Notes: generated from the sequence alone by a model not told the origin. Numbered from the stretch's first letter, positions 45,452 through 60,395 are shown. The stretch: DNA of 64,000 nucleotides from Neckera pumila (GCA_963969595.1 OZ018409.1:32191282-32255281); one strand, 5' to 3'. A program made the numbers and translations.

Positions 45452-48400
45452 TCAACATTCAGCCCCCAGAAAATTCAGCAAACGCTGCAGTCTCTGCGCG
45501 ACCTCGCAATGGAAAGGAAGTGGGGATCTCCTCAGGGCATAAGTGAGGCCCACATTCAGCCAAGACAAGGCATGCAAATCTGAAGCCACCGCTTGTAAGG
45601 TTCTCGAAGCTTCCAGCATTTGATGTTCCTTAGCATCCGCGGTGACCTTGAAGCCTTTGGAAATTCCAGGCTCTGGCACCGGGCTGCGCGCCGTCGCACT
45701 GTAATGGGCCACCAAGGCTATGCTCAGAGTGGAAGGCCAGTCCTCTTTCATGCCCCTTTGTGCAAAGTCTGGTCTTGTCGAGGTGGTGCCGGCCGAGATA
45801 GAGAAAGCTGTGGTAACTGGGCAGGCCCGGCCGCTTTGGTGCAGGCATTGGGCAAGAGGAGAGGAGTCCGAGAGCGGGGTTTGTGGGGAGGGGGTGAGAG
45901 GCCGGTTGGGGTGGCTGGGGACGACAAGATAGGAGGCTCCTGTTGAGGCCAGCGTTTTCACTGTGCTGACTCCCATGCTCACCACACCACTTGTCGCGGA
46001 TGTGGACGTGGTTGGCCATGAGAGGCCTGAAGAGGAGTTTCCTTCTGGTGGCCCTGTACAAAAAAAAGCACATGAAAAAACATGAGTGCACACTAAATAA
46101 AGATCAATGCTAATCGGTACTAAAAAAACAGCTATTCTAAGAGAGGCTCTGTTCCTGTAGCATTCGCTTGCTTTTCGAAGAAAATCCTACTCAAATTTCC
46201 ACACAAGTAAATATTGTCAATGCAAAGACTCCACCCCTTTGGTACAGAGCCAAGAACATGCAGATACTTTAAGAGATGTCTGGCACACTATAGTACTGGT
46301 TCGATAATTCAAAATCAACCCAATCAAATTTCCACACATGCACTGCGGTTGTAGCTTTTGTCAATCCAAGGTCTTCTCCCCTTTAGTCCACAGTCTAAGA
46401 GTAAGAAAGGAAAAAGGCATTTGCAGTAAAGGAAGGGATCAAATATTCTTGAGGAGCAGTCCAAATTCCTTTTGTCAGTTTATCTCAAACGCAAGGTAGT
46501 AAAAGCTACAGAAAGAAGACAGGTATTGGCCAGCCATTAAGCACCTATACACTCTCCACAGAAAATGTCATACTACTAAATCTCGGTTGCTATTTATAGT
46601 GGACAAGGTTGAGTTCTCACAACTGCTAAAGAATGATATTAGGGGGAAAAGACATGAGATAAAATAGGTGAAGAAATGACTACAAAAAAAAAGACTAATG
46701 AGACTGGGAAAGTAAGCAAGCTGTTAAATATGGCATACCGTCAGTGGTGGACACAATCTGGAGACTCTGATCGACGCTCACAGACACCAAGCTGATGCTG
46801 CTGACCCATTTAAATGCAGTCACAGTAGCCTCTGATGGGGCCATTTGATTTGTTGCTGGGTTCTGCCTCCTGTTTGCTAGATCTGCTCCGGCTTTGCTGT
46901 AATGAGAACTCTTCCCACGTCCACCAAAGGAAGAGGATGACGGGCTGGGTGAGGTCGGCCCACTGCCCGCTAGGCCGAGACCTCTGTCCGTCATCAAGCC
47001 CATGTCAGATGAGCTTCCTGTGCCTCCAACAACGCTGCTCGTAGCATGACAGTCAGGGTGTCGTATTTGCACTGGCCACTTGCGCACTTCATCGGCTCCT
47101 GCAGACATGAACACTCGGTGCCATTCTGCAACCATTTCATCCAAATCAAAACATCAGAATTTGCTCCCTAGGTAGAACACATCAGGACGAGGATAATATT
47201 TATTTATATGTAAGTGAGAGATTAAGGTAGTAAAAGCGCTGTGGAGAGATCAATTTGGGTACAAGAGCCAAAACTCTCGTTAGACCAAAAAAATTCACTC
47301 AATGTATTTGACGATTTCTAAAGCAACCATTCAAAGTGAGAGGTTGTAGACCACTACTGAAGGGACACTAGAAAACCCCATTTCCATTCAAAAATCAGTG
47401 GGATATAAATATCCAGCCAAGTCACGCGTACACCACTTGCTAAAACTTCAACCAAGTATATGAACCGATGAGTTGTTTAGCTCTTTGTAACACGGGTTAG
47501 TATAGGAGATAGGATCAGGTCCGTAATGAATTTAGTATCCTCTACCATATCGATGAACTTAATTATACAACTATTACGTCAAAATTAACTCAACATCTAT
47601 TGATGCTGATCCAATGTTCTGTTAGATTAATATAAATAACATCGGGAACATTGAGACGTCATACACACACACCTTGACACTCTCTCACGTAGAATCCGCC
47701 GAGCCGGGTGATGCTCAAGCCCCGGGGCTTAGAACTCCCAGCTTCCACCGCCAAATTCAACAACTGCAGACCTTGCAGCAACACCTGCTCAAAGAGAAGC
47801 TGGAAACAGTTCTCCCGCTGCACATCCACTCCTGTCAAAGGCAGCACTTGCGTGTCCAGAAGCTCCCCTCGAGCATCTGTCCACACAGACACCAACCAGT
47901 TCCAGTCCCCGGACCAACTGTAGCAACAGTGAAGATCGGCTGCCAGTTGAGCAGTTGCACCACTTGGATCCCCTTCTAGTCTTTCCGTTGTTGCAGTGGA
48001 GTCGACGTCAGGGCCACCACCACCACTAGTGCCAACGCCAGGGGTGGTCCTGTTTGCAGGCATGGTGTCACGGGTGGCATCGCTGGAGCATAAGGCTCGT
48101 GCTGGAGCTTGAGCGCCAGATCTGGCCAGTATGTATGCCGGCTCATAAAGGTACCTTGTTTTCTCAAGTGTGGTTTCTGGCAACGTGGTACCGGTCCCTG
48201 CATCACATTCGCAAGAGCTATGTTTTCAGTACAATTTGATTGTTTCAGTAACTTTTAGACGACGTCATAACGAGGATCTCTTTAGTGATTCATGAGGAGG
48301 TCTCCATATGGTCACATTGATCATATAGAGAACTTCCTATAATTTAACTATGAGGTAGAAGATAAACTCTTAGGTAAGTGATCTCGTCTCTTTTACTGAC

Positions 48401-51400
48401 AGGAACTCATCTATTCATACAATTGCTTGGAGTTTTTAGCAAGTGGTTGTCAGTATGACTTGGCCAGATGTCTATGGTCACGGATCTTCAAATGGCTATG
48501 GGTTCTCTACTGTCCCTTCAATAGTGGTCTACAATCTCCCACTTGAATGATCGCATGAAAAATCATCATAAATAGTGGTAAAGCAACTTGTTCTCAACAG
48601 ATTTGGATCCTGTAGTAATCAAACTATCTCTCCACTGCTCCATAATGATCTCTCAAGAAGCACACTCCTACATATATTAAAAAGTGATGCAAATAGTAAA
48701 TCTTACTAAAAAGGTGTGCTGAGTTTCTCCTCGGCAGTGATTACCAGCACAAACTACGATTTTCTTGGGGTGTGAGTTCAAAATACCTAGATCCGTTTGC
48801 ATTGAGGGTTTCCACCCGCCTTCCCACAAGTGGTTGTTGCTGGAATTCATTGCCATGGAAGCATTCCCACTGCTTCGTTGACTACTACAGTCCTTCCAAA
48901 GCCCCGGCATGGAGGCAGCATTCGTTTGTAGTACTGAAGAGCCACCAGCATTTCCAGCTTGACCACGTGAACCAGAAGCAATCTGCAGACATTCTGCCCT
49001 TTGGGATTTACGTGGAATGCGACGGACTTTGTTGTACACACCCAAAGCAACCTCTTTCAAAACATCGACAGTGGATGCTTGGGGCCCACTATTCTTAAAT
49101 ATAGTTTCAGCAGTAACCAATTGGAGAGCAAACCGAGGGATTGAAAAGCCCAAGATGCTAGACGGTAGGCCGTCTTCTCCTGGTATTCCTGTTGTTATTC
49201 CATGGCGTTGAGAATCTGCACCTGATATTGCAGAGCCTAAGCTTGAACAAGCATCAACCAAGGTTTGCAGGATCCCAGCAGGATCCGAAACAGGGCACAC
49301 AACATAAACAACCTGGAAAAGAGTTGACCAAAGTTAGCCTCTTAAGGACAACAAAATTGATTCAGGTAAAAAAATTCGATTCTTGGTTTTAAAATGACAA
49401 AGTTGATAGGTCATAATGTGAAAAATACGATTCCGTTGGGGCCAAATTCTATCGCACCAAATTCAATGAGAAACATTGTAGGTGTTAAATAAATATTGAA
49501 CACACGACAGTCGCCATATGACCAACTCAAACTTGATGAAAAATACACGAGATGATAAAAGAAACAATTTAAGCCTCTTGGTTCTTTAGGGGTTAGATCT
49601 ATGGACGCTTGTCAAATATGAGAGTTCCTTCAAACCATTCTGTTTCAGATTCAGATTATAAGAGAGAACTCACTGTGCATGGACCTTGCTCTGGCTCCCG
49701 CTGACTTGCTGGGGATCCAGATGAAATAGGGAGTTCCTTACAAACTTTGACGAGAGCCTTTCTAAATTCACCCATATTCCAATTCGAAGCCATGTCAGCT
49801 GCAAAAGCCTTAGCCAGGCTATAGTTGGATGCATTGACAAACTCCCCACGTGCTGCTGGTGAGTGTGATACTCCAGCTATATCCACAAGAGTAAAGCCAG
49901 GCAGACCCTGTTTACTGGAACTGGTCACTGGCACAGATTGCCCAGCAGCCGCTCCTGAAGGCATATGAGAACCCAGCCGACACACTTCATACACTGCATC
50001 CAAGGCGACCACAACGAACACATTGAGAATTACGGGCGGAAGGTGATTACTTGTAGAAAAATTTGCAACAAGAGTAACAAAAGCACTTCAAATTCAGATG
50101 CTCGGAGCAACATCGTCATGCATATATTGATCAAGCAAGCTGATAAAACAGTGCCCAGCAGTACGTAGAAAATCTCCAAAGACTCACCCGAGCTTAGTTG
50201 CTGAAAGAAATCCACAGCAGCAGTGACCAGCGGCTCCGAAGCTAAACACAAAACATGATAATTCACCTGGACAACAAAAGAGAGCTATTGTCATGCCCAT
50301 CACAGAAATCGATTCAGCCTGAATAGTATGATCAGGGTGAAAGATGATAAGCTTCCCTACGAATATTTTATTCCACACCAGGAGTTGGTCTTAGCTTTCC
50401 CAGCAGCAAATACTTGGTAATATTACGTAGGCTAATTTTTGCATGCATTTTACTAAATCAAATGCTTGCCCTTCAAGTATCAAACCAAACGTACAAATTC
50501 AAATGAAATTATCCACATATCATAACACTCTAGGGTAATATACAGTTTGCACCCTCGCTACTGTAGCAGAAAAAGAATCACGAGCGCTGAAACACTAAAG
50601 AACTAGCCCACTTTTGGAGCAATTTATTCCAATGCCAAGCATGCAATCACTGTCTAGAATACCTGCTTTGCAAGCGCATAGGGTTCAAGCGGAGCCTTCT
50701 CCCAGAGATGGAGTGCACCAGAAGAGGTTTTCAACCAATCATCCTGATAGCTGCAATGATATTTCAGCAACAGCAAACTGTTGGTCAAACTAGCAGTGCT
50801 TTCAAACAGCAGAGAAAATAAGGAAAACCCTAAACAACAAATAGCACTCCAGTATTGCGAAGAGAATCCCAGAAGCTTACCCAACAAGCAAAGAAGGTGT
50901 GGGAAGAGCAAGAACAGCGGACTCAGTATTGAGCCCTAAAGCATCACCATGCGTAATCCCCGAATCCTCACTAAATCCTCTCCGTTGCGAGGCTTCAGTT
51001 TGATCCGAGAGAGAGGACGAGTCGATAGCACGGCTGCTGCTACTATTCCGTCTCATATCGTCCATATCAGTCCCCTTCCCAGACTGAGGAGTCATAGATT
51101 CACCAACAGCAGTGACAGTACTATTCACTTCTCTTGAATCTGTATTCGTACTCTCTGCACAAACTCCACCATCTGAGCCTTGCACACAACCTTTACACCA
51201 ATCCACCAAACCCAAGGGTCCATCGGCAGCAGTATTCCCAAATGCGTTCGAGATTGCCACTCTCACATCCGACTGGAGAAGGCTGGCTGCTGTCGCCGCT
51301 GAAATCTCAGCTGACAAAGGATCCATGATCTCCATTCCTGAATGGTCAAGGAATCTGCTCGAGGACAGCATACCACCTGCTAGGCTACCATCTGATCTAC

Positions 51401-54400
51401 GTTTCCTTTGCTGTTTCTGAACCTCTTGGGCAGCTAGCCATCCAAAAGGCCCATCCTCGTACTGCCCATCCAAGGAGACGTCTACTGCTATGGAAGCTTG
51501 CTGTGCCAACAGAGGAATAGCTTCTAGAAGCTCATGCCAGAGACTCTGCCTATCCATGACTGTGTCGTCCACAGTTGGGTCAATAGGGGAGGTGGTGTTG
51601 GAGACTCCTAGTCGATAATCTGGCGTGTTTGAGGTGGTGTTGGTGGATGGCTTTGGAATCCCCACAGGACGCCACACACCGACCTCTGCAACTCGGCTGC
51701 CACCGTCCAGCAAGTCATCTTCTGCATGGCCAGCGATTCGCTCCGGCACCTTTTTCCGACGTTCTAGTTGAGGTCTTGCAGGTGTGTCAGATTGCACCTG
51801 TTGAAATCGCAGGTAAGAAGTTTAGAGTCCAAAATGAAAACGATTTTAGAGTCAAACAAGTCTATCCATAACAACAGGTATGCAGAAGGGCAAAATTGGA
51901 TTTCATGGTTTTGAGTAGGTCAAACAGAGACTTCTTTTGTTCAATTAATATATTTGTTTCGACCAACACATGTAATGTGCTCCAGTGATTCTAACCATAT
52001 ACAATATGACCCTACCTGAATTCTATTATTTTCACCATATTATCAATTGAATTGGTCGTTTTTGAATCGTTGGCCCCTTAGAGTATAAAAATTAGTAACT
52101 GAAACTACATGGGGCTCATATAAATATAGTTACCAATAGATTCAGGATGCAGATCTTCACATCGCCAATTCTAAAATGTTAACAATAAGCTTGCAACCTT
52201 AACCAGCTTCATTAAACCAATCTCTTGTATCTTACGTTGCACTGCAGTGAAATTGTTCCTGAATGGTAACCCTCAAAGTGATAATACCAAACCGGCCCAT
52301 TTTTGAATTTAAGAACATCAGCCCTTGAAAATTTTTATCAGGTTTTGGACGTCGTCTATTAAATGTACCGATTTGTCGAAACACTCTAGGCAAAATGTGT
52401 CAAATCCTACCAAATACACTGAGAAATCTGGCACAAAATTGCATTTCAGCCCCTCTATAAAAGTAAATGAGTTTGGTACTGAATGGAAAATCTGGATAAT
52501 ATGTTAGCCGTTTAAAGAACAAGTGAATTTAAAATCGACTGCAAAAAACTGGTAGAAAAGTTCCAACATATCACATGAAAGATAATGCTCAGTATAGGAG
52601 CTATACCTGAGTGATATCAGAGCCACTATCTTTAAAGGGCATGGGAGAGTATCTGGCAGCCTCATTTCCAGGGCTGGCCACGCCGGAGTTTGCAGAGACA
52701 GATGACGACGAATCTTGATCCCGACATATCATCACTTTCAGTAGAGCACACTCTAACTCAGTTGCCAATGCCGCTACGGGTGAACGAAGGGATGATTTCG
52801 TGTTCTCTTTCGGAATCATTGTGGATGGCGATTGAATTGGAACCTGGAACCCATTCCCACCAGTGGCATCCACTGGTACAACTCTATCTGGACCTGAGTC
52901 ATCAGCAGACTTGCCATTCAGATTCGCCTGCCTTGAACTTGTGACAATAATGTAGTCAGCAGTAAGCTCCTTCTTCCTTCTCGATTCGCCAGACTCGTTG
53001 GGAGATTTGGTGTTCCCTTGCTCGTCTTTTCCTGTATCGATTCTTTCAAAGTTGGTGTAGGTGATTGGTATTGCTGTGTACACATATGTCTCCTTCTTCA
53101 CAGCCTCCACTATCGCTTTTTTAGACGCTGGTACATATGGATCCCTGCACCAAACAAAACTTCTCTTGTAAATATATGCAAAGCCAAGAAGTACATGAAA
53201 AATGAATTTAGATCTGACTATGATACCCACAATAAAGGTTTTATCCCCACATTTTAACCCCTAAGGGATCAAGGTTTGAAAACAACCAACTGTCCAAATT
53301 CAATTAAAATGGGACTAAATTTTATATCACTGAAGAATCCTACATTAACCGGTCAAAAAAAAAAAAAAATTATACAATGGAAAATCCCCATATGCCCTAC
53401 ACAAAACTGCTATAAAATAAAGATTTCTTGGCCCTTCAGGGGTTAACTGCTTTCAGGACTCTCGCAAATCACCAACACTGTTCATGACTAGTTACGAGCA
53501 AACCTGATAGCAGCCATGGCTACGTCTGGCACACCCGTCAAGTCCACAGGCTCGAAGCCCGAAGCAAAGCATAGCAAGGCTTCAGACTTCAGTCGTAAGT
53601 TGATAGCAGGAGCTTGAGGTGGAGGAGATAATGCAAGTCCACTAATTGGTGGAGCTTGAGGTTGTACTTCCATAGGTTTCATGTCACTTAGAAGATCCAT
53701 GCTCTGGTCTAACAAAGGAAAGTCAAGAATCGGAAGCACCATTGGGTCGGATGCATCCATCAGAGGGGCCGTGCCTGGCGTCTGAGTGACTTCTCCGTAG
53801 TCAGGCAGAGAGAACATAAGTGCTTGCGACTCTGCAGTATCGGGGGGCTGCAAAACCAACAGAGTACATCAGATTGCTAGGACCCACTGTAGCTGAAAGA
53901 AATCTTCGGATTTAGGATAAGAAATAGATTTAAAACATCTTTTGAAATTTTATAATAGTTATCTTATATACTGAAGATGGAAAAGTTGAAAAAAATTACA
54001 GCAGGTATTCGTCTCCAAAGCAAATTAGTCATTAGATTACTAAGAATAACTTCAAAACCCAACATGCCTTATAGAATATCAGGCTCGATGCTAATTCTTC
54101 AACTTCTTTCCATGAAGATTGAACTCCTAAGTTCCCAAAACGACGAGAAGTGGCCGCTACAGTATCTATAGGAGTTGAAATGAATCATTTAGGAGGCTTC
54201 AAGGAAGGTAACACAACATACCGATAGAAAGCAAAAATCATACCCGACAATTCTGAACAATAGAAACTAATTTTTCAAAGTCACCACAATTCACTATTAG
54301 TTTCCAAAGTACAAAATTCAAGAGGTTCATAGGATGGAAAGCGTCCTAGTGTGGTTTTGCTTACAAGATTGCTCACCTCGCCAAATCCAAGTCCATCGTC

Positions 54401-57400
54401 TTCAAAAAAATCTCCAAAATCTCCAAACTCAGCCAGTATGTCAGCATCACTTTGTATGTCCATGCCCAGACCCATTCCAAAGCCGCCATCATCCCACTGA
54501 TCCCAAGGATTGCCCAGCTGGCTACTCCCTCCTCTTGGAGTTCCAGCTCCCATGATTCCTGACATACCGCCCCCAAAGCCGCTCGACTCTCCCAAAAATC
54601 CTGATCCTTTTTTCTCATTAGTTGGCGTATCAAGAAGACCTAGAGGATCGTTACCAATGCTGTTCGAACGTTTTAGAGCTTTTGTAGGAGGGTCGAAAGC
54701 AGCCGCCTTCGGGTTCTGGCGCCCTCTCTTGGTGCCCTGCATATCCAATAATCATTCCTTCAGATTCTGGACACTGAGAAAATTTGGTCACAATGTAATA
54801 CCTTTTGCTTTGCTGACAATAGCAAGTCACAGATTGATGATTTGCGTCCTGTCTACAGTAGACATGCTCCTTCCTCAATATTCTGCCTCGATAAAGTTAC
54901 AAGGTTTTCAGTACAGGTGCTTTTCTTTGAGAACCTGTAGACATCATCATAATGAGAATCGTCCCTCTGAGTCATAGGGAGGTCTCCTTATGGTTAAAGT
55001 GATTGAACAAAGGCAACCTTATGATCCATGAAGAGGTCTTTGATCACTGTGAACACAGGGAGACCTCCCTATGAATCATGGCAAAGATTTTCCTTGTGAA
55101 GGCTATCTAGAAATTCTACAAATATTCTAATTTTACTGAGAAACTTCATATCTAGATTCGAGTATAGGAAACCTCTAAAAATGCAAATCTAAATTGGGCA
55201 TGTAATCAGCTAAGAATGTTTGGCAATCCCCACCTGTGAATAAGCACCATGAGAGTTTTTCATATCCCCAGTATCCATATCCAAACCCTGCAATGAAGTG
55301 GCAGGGGCACGCATGTCATTGTGTTTTGAGTTTAACACTCCAGGTGCCTTACTACCTAACGAGTCTCCATCAGCTTCTACATCTCGCAAACCTGTATACA
55401 GTTACATGGTCAGTTTCGAAGATGGGACTCCTCATGAGGGAAAAAGTGGACAGTCATTCAACAGTCAAAGAGGCGGGAAGACAATGTTCAAACAATTGCA
55501 GACACCCAAGCAAGCGAAGAAGAACCTAGTAACAAAAGCTTGCAAGGTAGGAGTTAGGTGGCAGACACGTTGATGCTAAGCTGAACACAGTTTTCAGTGA
55601 ACTTTAAAGAACTTTAAAGCAGAATCATAAAGAGAATCTCCATTATGAATCATAGTGATCATATGAAGAACACTCCTAAACAAAAAACTCTTGAAAACCC
55701 TATTCTACACGATAAAAACAAGAAAATAACTACAAATTCGTTCATGAAATTAGGTCGCAATCTGTTCGAACAATGAAAACTTAGCAGATCCTAATTTGAA
55801 CGTAAGATGAGAAATCTTTAAATGCCTTACCATCTCCGTCAACATCACTAGAACTGGAAGTACCACTACTTCCTTGGCTGCTGCTGCTGCTGCCTCCACT
55901 GCTATAACTGCTTGTGCCAGGCCCACTGCTGAGACCAGGAACAGAACCGTTAGCACCGAACCCAGTAATTGTTGACTTCTCTCTGCTATCCCCATCATCG
56001 AGCCCGTATTTGCTGCAAAAACAGACATAAGGCGAACTTGTAAAACAGATACCATCGAATTTGTATCTCTAACCTCTTAAGTGCCCAAATGGTCAAAAAT
56101 GGTCACTTCCATATCTATAGGAATTGAACTAAATCATTTAGGGTCTTCAAGAAAGGTAACACAACATGCCAATAGTAAGAAGAAATCCTACCCTACAATT
56201 TTTAATAATAGAAATATATTTTGAATTGCACTTTAACCATACTTCAACAATATACTGTGCAAAGAGGACTCGGGGGTTAAAACACAAATTTCGAGCCAAA
56301 CCAAATTCTGATTCCAGGCAAATTGTGCTCGTGACAAGTAAAGGAGATTACAAACCTCGTTGAAGGTCGACATTCATCATTGATCCCATCTTCCAACCAA
56401 GCTGTGCCAGCCCACTCTTGAAACCAGCATCTGAGGACGCACAAAACTTGTCAAAATTCCACATAAGCAACCAGAGCGTAAAAAAGCAAGTATAAAAGTT
56501 CCGATGAGATAGAAACCTTCGGATAAACGGATGGCTGGGAACCACCGGTCGCATCGGTACAAGCACTGCGTCCAATGGATAGATCAAAACATGTCCAGCG
56601 TCTACTCCGTCGCGTCCTCTTCCAGGTAGCTTAGTCTCTGTAACCTGTCCAACCATTCGAAACATGCCACGATAACGCCCAATGTTAAAGTTTTCTGACG
56701 ACCAAACATTGCCGATAAAATGTATGAATTATGATCTAGTAGCAGAACCTTGTAGTCGAGACTACTCACCTCAGGAGCACAAGAAAGCTTTGTAGATTTC
56801 ACGCTGCTTGTTAGTTGTTCCAACATTACTTCTGCAAAGCATGGTTGCACTGAAGGTGAGCCACCTGCCGCTGTAGATCCAACCACATGGAACGGGAGGG
56901 AGGATGCTTCGTATGCCTGTGACTTGCTGCAAGGGGGCAATTTATAGTACCCTAATCAGCATGAGTGGAAACGTGCGCAGGTATCACGCCAGCCATCCCA
57001 GCATCTGCAGTCCTCCCCAGTATGATACGAGATTACATCTATGTAGCTGGCATGACGCTCAGCAGGTGCTTTGCAATTGCAAAGGCACGGCAAGCTAGAC
57101 TCAAAGTAACAGACCAAAATGAAAAGCACCATCTCACAATACAGACGCGTCATCACGATAGCATGGACAGTTATATTCCAACAATTTTGTAAAATGCTTG
57201 TGATTTGAGTTTGGCGCTTATGCTCAAGTCTGTCTTGATAACGGTTTTCCAAAACTGTAGTTTACCTTTTGTACAGCTGTGTCACCAGATCATCTGGAGA
57301 GCATCCACTAAGACGACCAGATAACCCATTCGGGGCCACAATAACTGCGCAGACAAAGTTCGCTTGATCAAAAGGCAGTCACCAAAACCTTATCAAATTA

Positions 57401-60395
57401 ACAAACATTTATAAAAGTAGCTTACAAGTAAAGGTTTAACCCAGAACCAGTGAACACAAGAGAGAATAAGGAGACCTGCAAGACTCTTGTCACCCAAACC
57501 CGAGTTGGATCTCTGCTGAGCAAGTGCCGCTTGCAAATCACTAATTACAAGCTGCCGAACTCTCCTGCGATGTAGTGCACAAACCAGAAGTCAGTTCTGC
57601 AGCTATACACATCTCCAATGCTACAAGTATACATGGACTACAGAAAGTGAACTGCAAAATATATTTCCGGTAGTCCTCTATTCTTGTACTCACTTATCCT
57701 TAATTTGCACACAACACACTCAAACCATTGCAACACTTCAGTCTATGACAAGATCACGGAAACTTCTAGCTTAATCAAGAGTGCCTCACAAGGTTCTCTA
57801 CGCACTTTCGGCGCACCAATACATGCACAAAGATGGCGTCGTTGCTTGATGTAAATACTAGCTCGCAGCTGAAGAGTGACTTCCTGAACACACAGGGGAA
57901 GTCGGCAACAAACAAGAGATTGTAAGCCGTGCTTAAGAAACCATACGGTCATGCAGTAGTGACTATTCTAGCCCCAATAATATGGTCGAACTGGTTCCGG
58001 AAGTTAAGGTATGTGCACAAAACAGCATCAAAAGAAGGATCTGAGCAAAGCTCCTAGTACAAAACTGTCTTCATTCCTGTTAGGCCATTTGGCACTTGAA
58101 AGAGGATTCCTACGCATCTTAGCTTACATTATTTGAACACCGTGTCAATAAGCTATGAATATTCAAAGTGATGATCATAAATGTACCCAAAATCAACCCT
58201 CAAGCGTGCATGTGCATGAACATTTGAATCCAAGTGGAGTCGAAGATAGAACTGGCGCATGGTCTTACCTCAAATTCAGTTCGTTGGTACTTTGCCGCAG
58301 ACACTTGACAAACACATCTCCAAATCGAACGTAAGACACACTCTTGAATCCTCTGCATCATACCAATATTTTATTATTATATTCCAAGCACATACTAAAT
58401 GAAAACATACACAAGTATTTGAATATCTGCTCTAGCTTAGTTCCTTGTTATGGAACCTAAGTGTCTGCCAAACAAAGAAATAGCTCAGTCACAGACTACC
58501 AAAGAAAAGTCAGATTTGAATTGCAAAACAAGTACTAACAAAATAGTCTTAAAAAGCCTGCACATCTTGATGATACAACTTAAAAACATAATCCTCATCA
58601 AGTGACAGTTCCCAATTCTTACTTCTCAATTCGATTACGTAATGCTTGGTCCAGGGCGTAGCCAATTTCAGTGCATTCTCCAGGAGCACGCCACAGTCCA
58701 GATCCAACCACTGTGCACATCAAAGAGGATCAAAATCATATGGATTCAAGGAGTGCTTGAATCGAAGACCTCAGAAAGCATATATAAATAGCAAGGTAAA
58801 AAGTGTGTATATACATAAAAAGTGTGTATTGGTAGGATGACATATACACTCCAATTTGCCATTATCATGTAAGCTAACCTTTAAGACCAGAAACTGCGGC
58901 ATGAACCACAGGGTTGAGGCTATCATGTCGCCCTGGTAAGAATAGCCAAAGTTTTACTTTGTCATCTGCGCAGCAACAAGGTCTTCAATCAATCAACAAC
59001 TTGAGTGGTTGGTAAACCAAAGAAAAGACTAAAAAATTATATTTTTCGATAGATAAATTGTGGCCTCTGGTCATCTTGTTCAATGTAAGATCGTGAATCT
59101 GAAGACGTTTTGACATGAATAGGTCACAATTGGAGTAAAATGTTAATGTTAGTGAACGTATAAATTTAGAATCTAGTGAATGAAAACCATGAACAACAGC
59201 TGAGGAGTCAAAGACTACTCTAAGGTTTACTCACCTAATGAGAAAAAGTTTAAACATTCATAATTTATTCAGATAACAGTATCCAAATTCTACATATTTT
59301 AATGCATAGGGGTCTTCTTGAAAAGAGATTAAACCTACATGGAAAAGTTCAGTTCTAAAAAAGAGAAACCTCTCAAAACAGTCCAAAGAAACAGGAATGG
59401 GTTCTCTAATTTCAACGATTCACAATCTCACTCCTTGGTCTAAGGTAAGAAAAGGATTGGGTACCTAAAAGAGTCCAACTACTCAAATTGCCTGACTCTT
59501 GAAGCCACATGTGCGCCCTCATCACCTGCATTGCAGCCATATCTTGCAGCGATCTCTCCTTCCTGTCGAACAATGCCACCAAAGAAATGACCCAAACCCT
59601 ATAGGGTACAATATTTACAAGGTTTACCACCAGAATAAGTACTGTGCAACTTCTATTCCAAAAAATTAATCCTTAGAGACTCTACCCTTATCAAGTAGAT
59701 GAAAACTCAAAACCGAACCAGGTACCAAGCTATGAACCAGGTAATCAAGTGACTAAAACTCATTTAAATCATTCTAAGTCTAAAATATTCCTTTAACAAA
59801 GTGAGCAAGCCAAAAAAATGCCACCATGAAACCAATCAACTCACGCACGCACCTGGCCAGATTGGAAGGGAGAACATCTCCCTCTGCAAGAAATTGAAAC
59901 CATGATACTTGCTGCAATCCTCCCTACAAAACAAAAAGCCATCACCAATAAACCCCTAAAACAACTTTGACACTAGATTCTCCACCTCCAAGTACTGCCA
60001 TCTCTCCTGTCTCCCTTGTTTCTCCACTAAAACATTGAATTTAATTAGAACTCAAACTAATCACAACATCATTCTCTCATTTTCCTTCTTAAACCTAAAC
60101 CACCCACTCCTTTCTCCAAGTAACAAACTCCACATAGGTCATAAAATTCAAGTAACCAAAGCCTCTCAAAATCCAACACTCACTTCCCTCCTATGAAATA
60201 CTAGAAACCTCTCTAGCTCTCACAATCACTTGAAAATGGCGAAATAGATTCAATTCCACACTATAGTAACACTACGATTTCTCAAAATCTCCCCAAAACA
60301 GTCAAAAAACTTGACTAGAAAAAAAAAGAAAAAAAAGAAAACAGAGAGTGGGAACAGCGGAAGAATCTCACAATCCGGAAGACATTGGTAAACAT
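45452..60395 (-). CDS. MED13: Mediator complex subunit 13 (CDK8 kinase module)
   Basis: Role (known): largest subunit of the Mediator kinase module (with MED12, CDK8, cyclin C), linking the module to core Mediator in RNA polymerase II regulation. Exons in transcript order: 60395-60372, 59923-59853, 59562-59465, 58965-58879, 58710-58623, 58352-58269, 57564-57476, 57344-57266, 56926-56770, 56644-56517, 56430-56356, 56012-55831, 55391-55234, 54736-54377, 53847-53504, 53144-52607, 51797-50881, 50750-50663, 50266-50188, 49993-49674, 49312-48787, 48176-47673, 47125-46739, 46053-45452. All junctions are GT-AG and phase-compatible; 1994 residues, near the usual plant size. Hallmarks: MFTNVFRI then GGLQQVSWFQFLAEGD at the N-terminus; RSNSIGNDPLGLLDTP; WEKAPLEPYALAKQVNYHVL (about 1174-1193) opening the MedPIWI region; SWSGDWNWLVSVWTDARGEL in the conserved C-terminal domain. 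The donor at 48786 has an in-phase alternative at about 48741. Confidence 0.93.
48241..48420. repeat. Intronic repeat 'GAGGTCTCC', MED13 intron 21
   Basis: TTCATGAGGAGGTCTCCATA ... TGATCATATAGAGAACTTCC resembles sequence in introns 13 (about 54945-55090) and 12 (about 55620-55690) of the same gene, where GGGAGGTCTCCTTATGG and GATCATATGAAGAACACTCC occur. Confidence 0.6.
53254..53446. mobile_element. Miniature TTAA-flanked element in MED13 intron 15
   Basis: Left edge TTAACCCCTAAGGGATCAAG, right edge CTTGGCCCTTCAGGGGTTAA. Only 193 bp, with the same tips as the 921-bp element at 10143-11063, so an internally deleted member. It lies between exons 15 and 16 and leaves the splice sites intact. Confidence 0.85.
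54110..54275. repeat. Intronic direct repeat, MED13 intron 14
   Basis: Matches intron 11 (about 56070-56230): TATCTATAGGAGTTGAAATG versus TATCTATAGGAATTGAACTA, then AATCATTTAGG, CTTCAAGGAAGGTAACACAA and ACAATAGAAA-type blocks in the same order. Confidence 0.75.
56070..56230. repeat. Intronic direct repeat, MED13 intron 11
   Basis: Partner of 54110-54275. The two copies differ mostly by substitutions. Confidence 0.75.

Noticed and set aside
45620..46091. Plus-strand and alternative minus-strand frames over the last MED13 exon
   Set aside because: The in-phase 201-codon frame is the one that joins the preceding exon and ends the protein; the others are shadows.
49580..49610. Single TTAA-family terminus (GGTTCTTTAGGGGTTAG) in a MED13 intron
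   Set aside because: No partner end was found nearby, so it is not called as an element; it may be a solo remnant.
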